A stretch of 64,000 nt of DNA, from the NCBI RefSeq assembly GCF_009928685.1, contig NZ_WWEO01000033.1, positions 1 to 64,000 on the forward strand, read 5' to 3'. Source of the DNA: Mucilaginibacter agri. Its GTDB lineage: Bacteria > Bacteroidota > Bacteroidia > Sphingobacteriales > Sphingobacteriaceae. Positions within the stretch are counted from its first letter, which is position 1. Each line of letters opens with the position of its first letter. The position numbers and the translations under genes were made by a program. The notes beneath the pieces were generated by a model, which saw only the letters and a list, made by a program, of their open reading frames with translations, had not been told where the DNA came from and searched no databases. Shown here piece by piece: positions 53,480-62,220 of this stretch.

Positions 53480-54613
53480 ATGAAGAAATATTTGTTATCG
53501 TTCGTGTTCGCCCTATGCGCTGTTATATTAGTATCCTGGGGATATGTTGGTCATCAAACGGTCGCTTTAATTGCAGAGAAGCATTTAACGCCTCAAGCCC
53601 AGGAAGCTGTTAAAACATTGTTAGGCAATCAATCTATAGGTGATATAGCCAGTTGGGCGGATGAGATCAGGGATGACAAAACATTTCCGGAACACTTCAT
53701 TAACGCCCCCTTGGGTTTAACCCGTTCCCAGTTTGAACAGGAGGTGATAAGTCAACCGCAGGATAACGTTTACAAAGCGATCCTTGCTAATGAGGCTATT
53801 CTTAAAAGTGTGATGACATCACATGAGGATAAACAGAAAGCCTTAAAGTTTATCGTGCATTTTGTAGGTGACCTCCACCAGCCTTTTCATGTATCCCGCA
53901 AAGAAGACCTGGGCGGTAACAAGATTCAGGTCCGGTTTGAAGATAAAGGAACAAACCTGCATTCCCTCTGGGATTCCAGGCTGATAGACAAGCAGGGTTT
54001 GAAATCATCTGAAATGGTAGCGCAGCTCGACCAGGCTACCCCTGACCAAATCAAACAGTGGCAGTCTGACAGCTTAATGCAATGGATATGGGAAAGTTAT
54101 CAGATCGCCACCAGACTTTACGCTGAAGCTAAACCTGGCAGCAAGCTGGGTGAAGAATACTATCAAACACACATCGGTATTGTTGACGAACGTATAGAGC
54201 AAGCAGGCATTAGATTAGCCGGTTTGCTAAACGAGCTGTTTAAAAATGTTGAGGTAGCTTCTTTAAAAGCTAACGCGATAGACTCAACTTCTAAAGACAA
54301 GGATCAAATAGCACGGTATATTGAGCTTAAAGATATCAGCAAGCATCTTAACGAAACTGTTGTTACCAAAGGTGAAGTATCAGGCAGACGTGATATGGGT
54401 AGCTTTGTGTTGGTCAATCTGGGTGGGGAATATCCTAATCAATTGCTTACCGTTATGTTAAGAGGGGAATCCAAAAGCCTGGCTAAGGAATTGACCGGCA
54501 AGTACATTAGTGTTGAGGGTAAAGTGATTGACTATAAGGGCAAGCCTGAGATTGTGGTAACGGAAGTTGCAAAGATTTCGATCTTGCCATCGGCTGAATC
54601 CGACGGTAAATAA
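53480..54613 (+). CDS. S1/P1-type nuclease fused to OB-fold-like domain
   Basis: A 377-residue secreted protein. After the signal (MKKYLLSFVFALCAVILVS) the mature protein begins at Trp19-Gly (WGYVGHQTVALIA), the N-terminal Trp that binds a zinc in S1/P1 nucleases. Other zinc ligands are in SWADEIRDD, PEHFINAP, VHFVGDLHQPFHV and LHSLWDSRLI. This nuclease domain (19-260) degrades single-stranded nucleic acid. Residues 285-370 form an extra domain (VVTKGEVSGRRDMGSFVLVN, YISVEGKVIDYKGKPEIVV) that resembles an OB fold and could bind DNA or RNA. The gene is monocistronic. Confidence 0.85.
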   Translation: MKKYLLSFVFALCAVILVSWGYVGHQTVALIAEKHLTPQAQEAVKTLLGNQSIGDIASWADEIRDDKTFPEHFINAPLGLTRSQFEQEVISQPQDNVYKAILANEAILKSVMTSHEDKQKALKFIVHFVGDLHQPFHVSRKEDLGGNKIQVRFEDKGTNLHSLWDSRLIDKQGLKSSEMVAQLDQATPDQIKQWQSDSLMQWIWESYQIATRLYAEAKPGSKLGEEYYQTHIGIVDERIEQAGIRLAGLLNELFKNVEVASLKANAIDSTSKDKDQIARYIELKDISKHLNETVVTKGEVSGRRDMGSFVLVNLGGEYPNQLLTVMLRGESKSLAKELTGKYISVEGKVIDYKGKPEIVVTEVAKISILPSAESDGK

Positions 54614-54774
54614 AAGCGCTGTTCATGGAAAATCCAAATCCTGTTTTTTGCCAAAGAAAGCAATCTCGTATTTGCACAATGATGATTTCCACATTAGGTT
54701 AACTTTTCAACAATTAGGTCAAGTTAATCTGGCGTTCCTATTTTAGCGATAGCGTTTCCGGATGGGGCTTTTAA

Positions 54775-55209
54775 ATGGAAAAACAGTATTCAATAAATAA
54801 CTTTGTGACCTTATCAGCAAATGGTAAGGTCGCGATCAATTCGGAAGAACAACAAGCGAACCTTTACCGATGGTTTAAGGAAGCGGGCTTTGGCCAAAGC
54901 GAGTTAAATGGGAAGATTGTCTTTTTTAAAATCGTGAATAACGTCGTCGTGCCTTCTTCGATCATCGCTATGCGATATGAATTTCTGCACTTCCTGGAAT
55001 CTTATGATTTTAGGGAATGGCCGGAAGGGGTGACCAGACTTGATCTGATCGAATGGTTTTATGATACCAGGCCACCGAAGCGCAATGAACTTTTAAGAGA
55101 TTTTTTATATCGGGAGCTTTCCAAAACGGAGCAGGAACAGTATTTGACTTATAGCGGTCGTCATCACAGGCTTGTTATCAATCCTGATGAGTTGCCTTCC
55201 TGTGCCTAA
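54775..55209 (+). CDS. Hypothetical protein (144 aa)
   Basis: A soluble protein with YSINNFVTLSANGKVAINSE at the start, KAGF-type aromatic positions (LYRWFKEAGFGQSELNGKIV) and DLIEWFYDTRPPKRNELL in the second half. No family is recognised. It stands alone between the nuclease and the LacI gene. The frame is complete and has protein-like codon use. Confidence 0.55.
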   Translation: MEKQYSINNFVTLSANGKVAINSEEQQANLYRWFKEAGFGQSELNGKIVFFKIVNNVVVPSSIIAMRYEFLHFLESYDFREWPEGVTRLDLIEWFYDTRPPKRNELLRDFLYRELSKTEQEQYLTYSGRHHRLVINPDELPSCA

Positions 55210-55288
55210 AGATAAACCTTAAAGAAAAGGTCAAGGTTCAAGATAAAATAAAGATCCGTTAGCGGGTCAGGTCGCAGTTACCTGAATG

Positions 55289-55343
55289 ACCGGACCTTAT
55301 TCAGGTCCTGGTCTTGGTGGATTTCCGTAAAATAAGGTCCGGT
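55289..55343. repeat. 13-bp inverted repeat around the end of the LacI gene
   Basis: ACCGGACCTTATT (55289-55301) and AATAAGGTCCGGT (55331-55343) are perfect reverse complements with a 29-base loop. The right arm and loop are coding sequence of the LacI gene; the left arm begins just past its stop codon. It can form a large hairpin at the 3' end of the regulator transcript. Confidence 0.6.
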
Positions 55344-56323
55344 TGAATGATTACTTTATGAAGATCTTTTAAACGGACTTTGTTCTCCAGTTTGTCCAAA
55401 AGTATCTTGAATAACTGTTCAGCCATTTCATCAAGTGGCTGCGCGATCGCACTGATCGATGGGTTGAAAATTTTGAAGACATCGTGGTCATCAAATGCAA
55501 TGACAGAAATATCTGAGGGTATATGTAAACCGGCTTCTGTAATGGCTTTGATGCCGCTTAGCGCCAGGTAGTTGGTGGCAAACACGATAGCTTGTAAATC
55601 GGGATTGCTTTTGATAAAGTCAAGCGATTGCGATACCGTGGTGTCGACGTCATTCTCAAAAGGAATCTCCAGGATAAAGGGATCGATATGGTGCCTCCTT
55701 AAAGCAGCAAGATAGCCGTCGCGCCTCTCCAGCATTTGCGTTTGTTGGGAATCCAAAGTAACCAGCGCAATTTTTTTTGCGGCAGTACTGATCAAAAACT
55801 CCACGGCTTCAAATGTGCCGTTATAATTGTCGAGCCCAACATAATCAGTGGGCGTACCAGGCAGGAAACGGTCAAATAATACCACAGGCAAATTGTCGTT
55901 TACTAGTGCTTTGATTTCCGCTTCGATCCCATTAGGCGGGGTGATGATATAGCCATCAACATGGCGTGCACGCAAGAGGTTGATCAGTTCCTTCGTCTTT
56001 TCGGGGTCATTCTCCGTACTGCAGTAAATTATTTTGTAACCGTTTTTATAGGCAAGGGCCTCTAAATGGTAAGCGATGTGGGAGAAGAAGTAATCAGATA
56101 TTTTCTCTACTAACAGGCATATCATCTTTGTTTTGCCGGTGCTCAGGCTTTTGGCAAGTTGGTTAGGTTGATAACCGTTTTCTTCAATGAACTTTAGCAC
56201 GCGCTCGGTAAGCTCGTTACTTATCCGTTTCTCTTTAGCTTTACCATTTAAAATAAACGACACCGTTGATTTCGCAACATTAAGTTGACTGGCGATATCG
56301 TTTATGGATAGTCTCTTCTTCAT
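55301..56323 (-). CDS. LacI-family transcriptional regulator
   Basis: A 340-residue regulator. The N-terminal HTH is SINDIASQLNVAKSTVSFIL, followed by the hinge helix GYQPNQLAKSLSTGKTKMI. The periplasmic-binding-protein-like core has IICLLVEK-type strand, DYFFSHIAYHLEALAYKNGY, and the ligand-contact region VVLFDRFLPGTPTDYVGLDN. It is divergent from the ROK gene and the two share a 325-base control region with an AAAACCGGTTTT palindrome. It very likely represses or activates the utilization locus in response to a sugar, perhaps a mannoside, and may control itself. Confidence 0.9.
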   Translation of the reverse strand: MKKRLSINDIASQLNVAKSTVSFILNGKAKEKRISNELTERVLKFIEENGYQPNQLAKSLSTGKTKMICLLVEKISDYFFSHIAYHLEALAYKNGYKIIYCSTENDPEKTKELINLLRARHVDGYIITPPNGIEAEIKALVNDNLPVVLFDRFLPGTPTDYVGLDNYNGTFEAVEFLISTAAKKIALVTLDSQQTQMLERRDGYLAALRRHHIDPFILEIPFENDVDTTVSQSLDFIKSNPDLQAIVFATNYLALSGIKAITEAGLHIPSDISVIAFDDHDVFKIFNPSISAIAQPLDEMAEQLFKILLDKLENKVRLKDLHKVIIQPDLILRKSTKTRT

Positions 56324-56476
56324 TTATTTAAGGTGTTGGTTGGCTTTACGAACTGTGCTAAATAGCAAATTTAATCTATTTGGTTGTTTAAAGCCGCTAA
56401 ACAATTATTTAAGTCTATAGTCGGGCTACCTGCTCTTTAAAAAACTTATGCTTCAAATGTAATTATTTGAATTTGC

Positions 56477-56516
56477 AAAACCGGTTTTATTAATTATTAT
56501 TGTAAACAGGTTTGCA
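56477..56516. promoter_or_regulatory. LacI operator pair between lacI-type and ROK genes
   Basis: AAAACCGGTTTT (56477-56488) is a perfect palindrome with flanking TGC. A second, imperfect site TGTAAACAGGTTTGCA is at 56501-56516. Their centres are about 26 bases apart. CG-centred palindromes of this type are the standard LacI-family operator. The same element occurs twice in the other control region at 57561-57608. Confidence 0.75.
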
Positions 56517-56648
56517 AATAAATTCCAAGAAACCATTTGCAGCGTGTTATAAACCAATTATTTACCGATAGTTAATCAGCAATTTTTCGCACCGGGTTCA
56601 GAAAGCGCCGGATGCAGGCGATGCGCTATCCTCAAAATCAGGGTACTT

Positions 56649-57512
56649 ATGCCAGTTGATCTTACATCCAGCTACATTCTGACTGCCGATATCGGCGGTT
56701 CTCACATCACCGCAGGGCTCTATGATACAGAAACTAAATTCGTTTTGGCAGAGAGTTTTGTACGCATGGAAGTCAACAGTAATGGAAGCGCGTATGAAAT
56801 AATGGATGTATGGCAAAATGCCCTGCGTGCCGCAAAGCAGAGCCGATTAGCTAATTCCGGGTTGGCTATTGCGATGCCGGGGCCATTTGATTACGTTAAC
56901 GGCATTTCCTACATTAAAGGCCTGAGCAAGTACGAATCGATATTTGGTATCAATATCAAAAATTATTTAGCCGAAGCCCTGGCTATCAAAACGAGCTCGA
57001 TTTATTTCCGGAATGACGCAGAATCAACCATAGCAGGGGAGGTGTTGGCCGGTGCTGGTAAAAATTACAGGCGATTAATCGGCATAACCCTGGGCACCGG
57101 CTTCGGTTCGGCCTTCGCTGATGAAAAAAATGTGCTGGATTTAAACCTGGGTAGCAATCCTTTTCGGGAAAGTATTGCCGATGATTATTTTTCTACACGT
57201 TGGTTTCATAAACGTTATCTGCAGTTAACTGGTAAAAACCTGACCGATGGCGTAAAGGAATTGGCCGGTCTGGCAGAAAAAAGCGAATTGGCCAGGGGAA
57301 TTTTTTATGAATTTGCAGATAATCTTGCTGAATTTATTCAAAAACCGGTTTTTCAATTGGAACCGGAAGCGTTGCTGCTTTGCGGAAGTATTGCCAAAGC
57401 TTCGCGATTTTTCTTGCCCCGTTTAGCTAAAAACATCAATTCAATATCGTTATCGCTTTCTGAATTAGGCGAATATGCGCCATTGATTGGCGCGGCTGCA
57501 ATTGTGAGATAA
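56649..57512 (+). CDS. ROK-family sugar kinase-like protein
   Basis: A 287-residue ROK protein. Phosphate-binding motif 1 is LTADIGGSHITAGLYDTETK, motif 2 is IGITLGTGFGSAFADEKNVL. There is no N-terminal HTH, so it is an enzyme-type rather than a regulator-type ROK. The zinc-binding CxCGxxGCxE motif found in many ROK kinases is missing: after GTGFGSAF the chain runs into DYFSTRWFHKRYLQLTG. It probably phosphorylates a hexose released by the GH130 step. It is divergent from lacI-type gene and followed by GH130. Confidence 0.82.
   Translation: MPVDLTSSYILTADIGGSHITAGLYDTETKFVLAESFVRMEVNSNGSAYEIMDVWQNALRAAKQSRLANSGLAIAMPGPFDYVNGISYIKGLSKYESIFGINIKNYLAEALAIKTSSIYFRNDAESTIAGEVLAGAGKNYRRLIGITLGTGFGSAFADEKNVLDLNLGSNPFRESIADDYFSTRWFHKRYLQLTGKNLTDGVKELAGLAEKSELARGIFYEFADNLAEFIQKPVFQLEPEALLLCGSIAKASRFFLPRLAKNINSISLSLSELGEYAPLIGAAAIVR
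57341..57352. promoter_or_regulatory. Operator-like palindrome inside ROK coding region
   Basis: AAAACCGGTTTT occurs again within the ROK gene. It is flanked by A/T rather than TGC. It could be a secondary operator enabling looping or a chance result of Lys-Pro-Val codons. Confidence 0.35.
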
Positions 57513-57560
57513 CAAGCCGTTTGATTGGGATAGTCAAAAAAAACTTTTTAAATAGTTTGC

Positions 57561-57608
57561 AAAACCGGTTTTATTAATTAATATTGTCAACAATATAAAA
57601 CCGGTTTT
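57561..57608 (+). promoter_or_regulatory. Double LacI operator upstream of GH130 gene
   Basis: Two perfect AAAACCGGTTTT palindromes, 57561-57572 and 57597-57608, with centres 36 bases apart. Each is flanked by TGC/GCA on the outside (TTTGC and GCAG), so the whole block forms a large inverted repeat, with an inner ATATTGT/ACAATAT pair. They lie in the 144-base gap before the GH130 start and are the likely control point for GH130-susC-susD. Confidence 0.78.
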
Positions 57609-57656
57609 GCAGCCAATAATTACCGGTGCTTCTATATAAACCTAAAATACATCTTA

Positions 57657-58820
57657 ATGAATACCATTCGATTTAAGCTGGCGGCGGCCATACTTTGTTT
57701 GCTGCATGTTAATATTTCGCTTGCGCAAAAAACAATACCTAATAAGTTGCCCGCCTGGGCCTTTGGCGGATTTACCAGGCCTGCCGGCATTAATCCGATC
57801 ATATCGCCTGATACCAGTTCTAAATTCCTGGATCCGATGTCTAACAGACGGGTTGGCTGGGAAGCATTTTACACTTTCAATCCGGCAGCGACCCTAAAAA
57901 ACGGCAAAGTAGTGGTGCTATACCGTTCAGAAGATATGACGGGTGATTCTATCGGTACACGCACATCGCGTATCGGTTATGCCGAAAGCGCCAATGGGTT
58001 ATCATTTACAAGAAGCGGCAAGCCAGTGTTGTATCCTGGTGATGATAATCAGAAGGAGTTTGAGTGGCCGGGTGGGTGCGAAGACCCACGTGTTGCAGTT
58101 ACCGAAAAGGGCACCTATGTGATGTTTTACACGCAGTGGAACAGAAAAGTACCCCGACTGGGTGTGGCTACTTCGAAAGACCTGAAAACATGGGTTAAAC
58201 ATGGGCCGATTTTTCGGAAATTTTATGGAGGTAAATTTGCCGATATCCCCAATAAATCGGCTTCTATCTTAACAAAACTGAAAGGTGGCAAACTGGTAAT
58301 TGCCAAAGTTAAGGGCGTTTACTGGATGTACTGGGGCGAGTTGCACGTATTTGCAGCAACATCTACCAACCTGGTGGATTGGAAGCCTGTTACAGACGGA
58401 AAGGGCGAGTTGAAATGGCTGATCTCGCCAAGGAAAAATTACTTCGACAGCGATTTAACAGAATGCGGGCCGCCTGCAATCATGACCAAAAATGGCATCA
58501 TCCTCTTTTATAACGGCAAAAACCATCCCGGCGATGGGGGTGATAAGCGTTTTAATGGAAATTCCTATTGTGCCGGGCAGGCGTTATTTTCTTTAAATGA
58601 TCCGACAAAGGTTATAGGCAGGCTTGCCGTCCCGTTTCTGCGTCCAAGAGAACCATTTGAAAAAAGTGGTCAGTATGTTAATGGAACGGTGTTTATTGAA
58701 GGCCTAGTGTATTTTAAAGCGAAGTGGTACCTGTACTATGGTTGCGCCGATTCGCGGGTGGGCGTAGCGGTATTTGATCCGCATAAACCCGCCGCACCTG
58801 ATCCTTTACCAGCCTTGTAA
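57657..58820 (+). CDS. Secreted GH130 family glycoside hydrolase/phosphorylase
   Basis: A 387-residue protein with signal peptide (MNTIRFKLAAAILCLLHVNI, SLAQ). It has the five-bladed propeller pattern of GH130: FNPAATLKNGKVVVLYRSED, SRIGYAESANGLSFTR, the signature GGCEDPRV at 139-146 and VMFYTQWN. GH130 enzymes act on beta-mannosides, most by phosphorolysis; exported forms such as certain Bacteroides members hydrolyse beta-1,2-mannose caps. Because a signal peptide is present, hydrolysis in periplasm is more likely than phosphorolysis, but this is inference. It is the first gene downstream of the double operator. Confidence 0.85.
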   Translation: MNTIRFKLAAAILCLLHVNISLAQKTIPNKLPAWAFGGFTRPAGINPIISPDTSSKFLDPMSNRRVGWEAFYTFNPAATLKNGKVVVLYRSEDMTGDSIGTRTSRIGYAESANGLSFTRSGKPVLYPGDDNQKEFEWPGGCEDPRVAVTEKGTYVMFYTQWNRKVPRLGVATSKDLKTWVKHGPIFRKFYGGKFADIPNKSASILTKLKGGKLVIAKVKGVYWMYWGELHVFAATSTNLVDWKPVTDGKGELKWLISPRKNYFDSDLTECGPPAIMTKNGIILFYNGKNHPGDGGDKRFNGNSYCAGQALFSLNDPTKVIGRLAVPFLRPREPFEKSGQYVNGTVFIEGLVYFKAKWYLYYGCADSRVGVAVFDPHKPAAPDPLPAL

Positions 58821-59044
58821 ACGTTGTGAAAATCGCTGATATCAAAAATATGGAAAAGTATTCCTGGTATCAGCCAAGGTACCGAAAACCAATAAACCAA
58901 TGAGAAGAAAGGGCATTCTTATGAAATAAGCTATACAATCTCTACCGCTGGTAATAATGGCTATGCTTTCTATTATTCGCGACAGCCAATTGATCTATTG
59001 GCCTAACAATCAGATGTTAATTGTTAACTAAATAAGAAAAGTAT

Positions 59045-62000
59045 ATGAAAAAAACTTACAGTTATTTCATTATCCAACGATATGAAAAAGGGGTAAGCCT
59101 GAATATTAAACTGGCAGCTGCTTTGGTAATCGCCGCCACTACTCAGTTTGCTGTTCATGCGGGCTCTTTAAAAGTAAAAAGCCTTTCCGTAAAAACGCAT
59201 CAAACGCAAAAGGCTGATGTGAAGATAACAGGTACCGTGGTAGATGCTACAGGCGTTTCGCTTCCGGGAGCAACCATTAGCTTAAAAGGCGGGCGTGGGG
59301 TTGCTGTAGCCGATGTTAACGGCCATTTTACGGCTACCGTGCCGGAAAATGCTGTTTTAACCATTAGTTATACCGGGTACGTTAGTCAGGACATGGCAGT
59401 GGCCGGCAAAACCGACCTGAGGATTGTATTGCAGCAAGCTGCCAATAACCTTAACGATGTGGTTGTGGTGGGTTACACCACGCAAAAGAAAAAGGATTTA
59501 ACCGGTGCTGTATCTGTAATCAGTAGCAGGGATATTACCGCATTGCCGGTCGGCGGCGTGGACCAGGTTTTACAAGGCAAGGCCGCTGGCGTGTCTGTCA
59601 CCGAAAATACCGGTGCACCTGGTGATGGCATCTCTGTCCGTGTGCGCGGCGTGGGAACCATTAACAACAATGATCCATTGTACATTATAGACGGCGTGCC
59701 CACCCAAAACGGAATTAACGAGATATCGCCGAATGATATCGAAAGCATCAATATTTTAAAGGATGCGTCATCTGCAGCTATTTATGGCGCCCGTGCGTCA
59801 AACGGCGTGGTCATCGTAACGACCAAACGGGGCAAATCGGGTAGAACGCAGGTGAGTGCAAGTGTTTATACGGGTGTTCAAACGGCACAGAACCTGATCA
59901 AAATGGCTAATAATTCGCAGTATGTGGCATCCTATAACACCGCGGCGAGGAACGATGGCAGGCCGGGAATTTCAGATAGTCTAGCCCGGACCTTGTCCGA
60001 CGTAAACTGGCTTAAAGAGGTGCTGAAACCCGCACCGATTACCAACGCTCAATTATCGGTCAGCGGGGGCAATGATAATTCGCAATACATGGTTTCCGGC
60101 AACTATTTCACGCAGGATGGTTTAATCAAAAATTCATCTTACGACAGGTTTAACCTGCGTACCGCGGTAAGCGGTACCGTGAATAAATGGTTAAAATTAG
60201 GTACCAACGTTAACCTGGCTTATTCAAAAACCAGGGCGGTAGGCAGTTCGGGCGATGGTTATACCGGTGCAGCGGCCAGTGTGGTGCGCTATGCATTGTT
60301 CCGTACGCCGGGTACGCCTGTTTACAACGCCCAGGGACAATTTGTGGATTTGCCTAAGCAAGATGCCCTGTTAGGCAACTTTTTAGGAGATGGTATCAAT
60401 CCCGTTGCCATGGCCGATGCGACCAACAGCAATACCTATGGCTACTCTGTTTTAGGCGATGCCTTTATTGAAATTGATCCTGTTAAGGGACTGAAGATCA
60501 AATCGGACATCGGCCTAAACCTCATTCAAACAGATTACAAGCAGTTTTATGAAACTTATGGTATCGATCGTTTCTTTAATTCTCCTAACTCCCTGGCCCA
60601 ATCACATGCCAATGATTTGAGTTACAACTGGACCAATACCGCTACCTACGATCTGATCTTTGGTAAACATACCTTTAACTTTTTGGCCGGTTCCGAAGCC
60701 ATTAAGCAGGATGTGCAGGCTTTGTCGGCGTCGCGTAAAGGATTTGTTAATCAATCTCCAAATTTCCAGTACCTGGATAATGGTACCGCCTCGAGTCAGC
60801 AGAATGGCGGCAATGAGTACCATTCGGCATTGTTTTCCATTTTTGGACGTATCGGCTATCAATACGATGATAAATACCTGGCCAGTGTAAACTACAGACG
60901 AGATGGCTCTTCGCAGTTAGATCCTTCTTCCCGTTATGAGAGCTTTTATTCGGGTTCGCTGGGTTGGAGAATCGACCGGGAGGAATTTATGAAAGATATT
61001 AAGCCGATATCCACCTTGAAGTTACGGGCCAGTATCGGGCAATTAGGTAACTCCCAAATAGGAACGTATCCGTATACTTCGCTTTTGAGCGGTAATTTTT
61101 ATTATCCATTCGGTGGCGTAACGACACAGGGTTACAGTATCACATCGAAAGGAAACCCGAATATTAAATGGGAAAAAAGCACCCAGGAAGACATCGGGCT
61201 TGATTTAGGTTTCTTTGACAATACCTTGTTGCTTACAGCGGATTATTACATCAAAAATACTTCAAACGTTTTATTGAACCTGCCGCTCCCGAGTAGCGCT
61301 GGCAACGGCGGTAACCCTGCAGTGAATGCCGGCAAGGTACGTAACAGTGGCATCGAGTTAGAGTTAACCTATCGGAAAACAATAAATGAAAAGCTGAGCT
61401 TTAACGTAACCGGCAATTTTGCTACGGTGAGTAATAAGGTGACCTCACTTGCAGGTGCCGCACCTATTGCTAACGCACGGGTAGATAATAACTACTTTGC
61501 AACCTTAACGCAGGTTGGCCATCCTATCGGCTCGTTCTACTTATTACAGCAGGAGGGTATATTCCAAAACGCGCAACAGGTATTTACGCATGCTTACCAG
61601 GGCCCAGGAATACGCCCCGGAGACGTGATGTATAAAGACGTTAACGGCGACGGCGTGATAGACGATAAAGACCGCACCTTTGTGGGCAGCCCGATCCCTA
61701 AATTCACCTATGGCCTTACCGCCGGTGTAACCTATCAGAACTTTGATTTAAGTGTGTTCTTTCAGGGAGTTCATGGCAATAAGATCTATAATCAGGTGTT
61801 AACCGATATCGAAGGCTTCTACAGGCCGTTTAATATTACCGAGCGGATTGCCAATAACGCCTGGACGGGCCCCGGTTCAACCAATACCTATCCGCTGTTA
61901 TCATGGACTGATGGCACGAACAACAAACAACCGTCTACCCGTTTTCTGGAAAGCGGCTCCTATCTGCGTTTGAAAAACGTCCAGTTGGGATATAAATTAG

Positions 62001-62209
62001 GTAAGAATGCTTTGCATGCCATCGGTTTATCATCTGTCAGAATTTTCGCCAGCGGCCAAAACCTGCTCACTTTCACCAAGTACAGTGGCCTCGATCCGGA
62101 ACAATATTATAATGCCAACAACGGAAACGCCGTGACGGCAGTGGGCATCGATTGGGGAACTTACCCATCGGCACGGACGTACACGATAGGTCTTAACGCT
62201 AATTTCTAA
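59045..62209 (+). CDS. SusC/RagA-family TonB-dependent outer-membrane transporter
   Basis: A 1054-residue receptor. A basic N-terminus and signal segment (LAAALVIAATTQFAVHAGSL) precede the carboxypeptidase-regulatory-like domain (VKITGTVVDATGVSLPGATI), TonB box region (NDVVVVGYTTQKKKDLTGAV), plug (LYIIDGVPTQ, ILKDASSAAIYGARASNGVV) and beta-barrel ending in TYTIGLNANF. SusC proteins import oligosaccharides in complex with SusD. The gene is followed 11 bases later by susD. Intergenic 58821-59044 contains a short remnant but no hairpin separating it from GH130. Confidence 0.95.
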   Translation: MKKTYSYFIIQRYEKGVSLNIKLAAALVIAATTQFAVHAGSLKVKSLSVKTHQTQKADVKITGTVVDATGVSLPGATISLKGGRGVAVADVNGHFTATVPENAVLTISYTGYVSQDMAVAGKTDLRIVLQQAANNLNDVVVVGYTTQKKKDLTGAVSVISSRDITALPVGGVDQVLQGKAAGVSVTENTGAPGDGISVRVRGVGTINNNDPLYIIDGVPTQNGINEISPNDIESINILKDASSAAIYGARASNGVVIVTTKRGKSGRTQVSASVYTGVQTAQNLIKMANNSQYVASYNTAARNDGRPGISDSLARTLSDVNWLKEVLKPAPITNAQLSVSGGNDNSQYMVSGNYFTQDGLIKNSSYDRFNLRTAVSGTVNKWLKLGTNVNLAYSKTRAVGSSGDGYTGAAASVVRYALFRTPGTPVYNAQGQFVDLPKQDALLGNFLGDGINPVAMADATNSNTYGYSVLGDAFIEIDPVKGLKIKSDIGLNLIQTDYKQFYETYGIDRFFNSPNSLAQSHANDLSYNWTNTATYDLIFGKHTFNFLAGSEAIKQDVQALSASRKGFVNQSPNFQYLDNGTASSQQNGGNEYHSALFSIFGRIGYQYDDKYLASVNYRRDGSSQLDPSSRYESFYSGSLGWRIDREEFMKDIKPISTLKLRASIGQLGNSQIGTYPYTSLLSGNFYYPFGGVTTQGYSITSKGNPNIKWEKSTQEDIGLDLGFFDNTLLLTADYYIKNTSNVLLNLPLPSSAGNGGNPAVNAGKVRNSGIELELTYRKTINEKLSFNVTGNFATVSNKVTSLAGAAPIANARVDNNYFATLTQVGHPIGSFYLLQQEGIFQNAQQVFTHAYQGPGIRPGDVMYKDVNGDGVIDDKDRTFVGSPIPKFTYGLTAGVTYQNFDLSVFFQGVHGNKIYNQVLTDIEGFYRPFNITERIANNAWTGPGSTNTYPLLSWTDGTNNKQPSTRFLESGSYLRLKNVQLGYKLGKNALHAIGLSSVRIFASGQNLLTFTKYSGLDPEQYYNANNGNAVTAVGIDWGTYPSARTYTIGLNANF

Positions 62210-62220
62210 TCTTTAAAATC

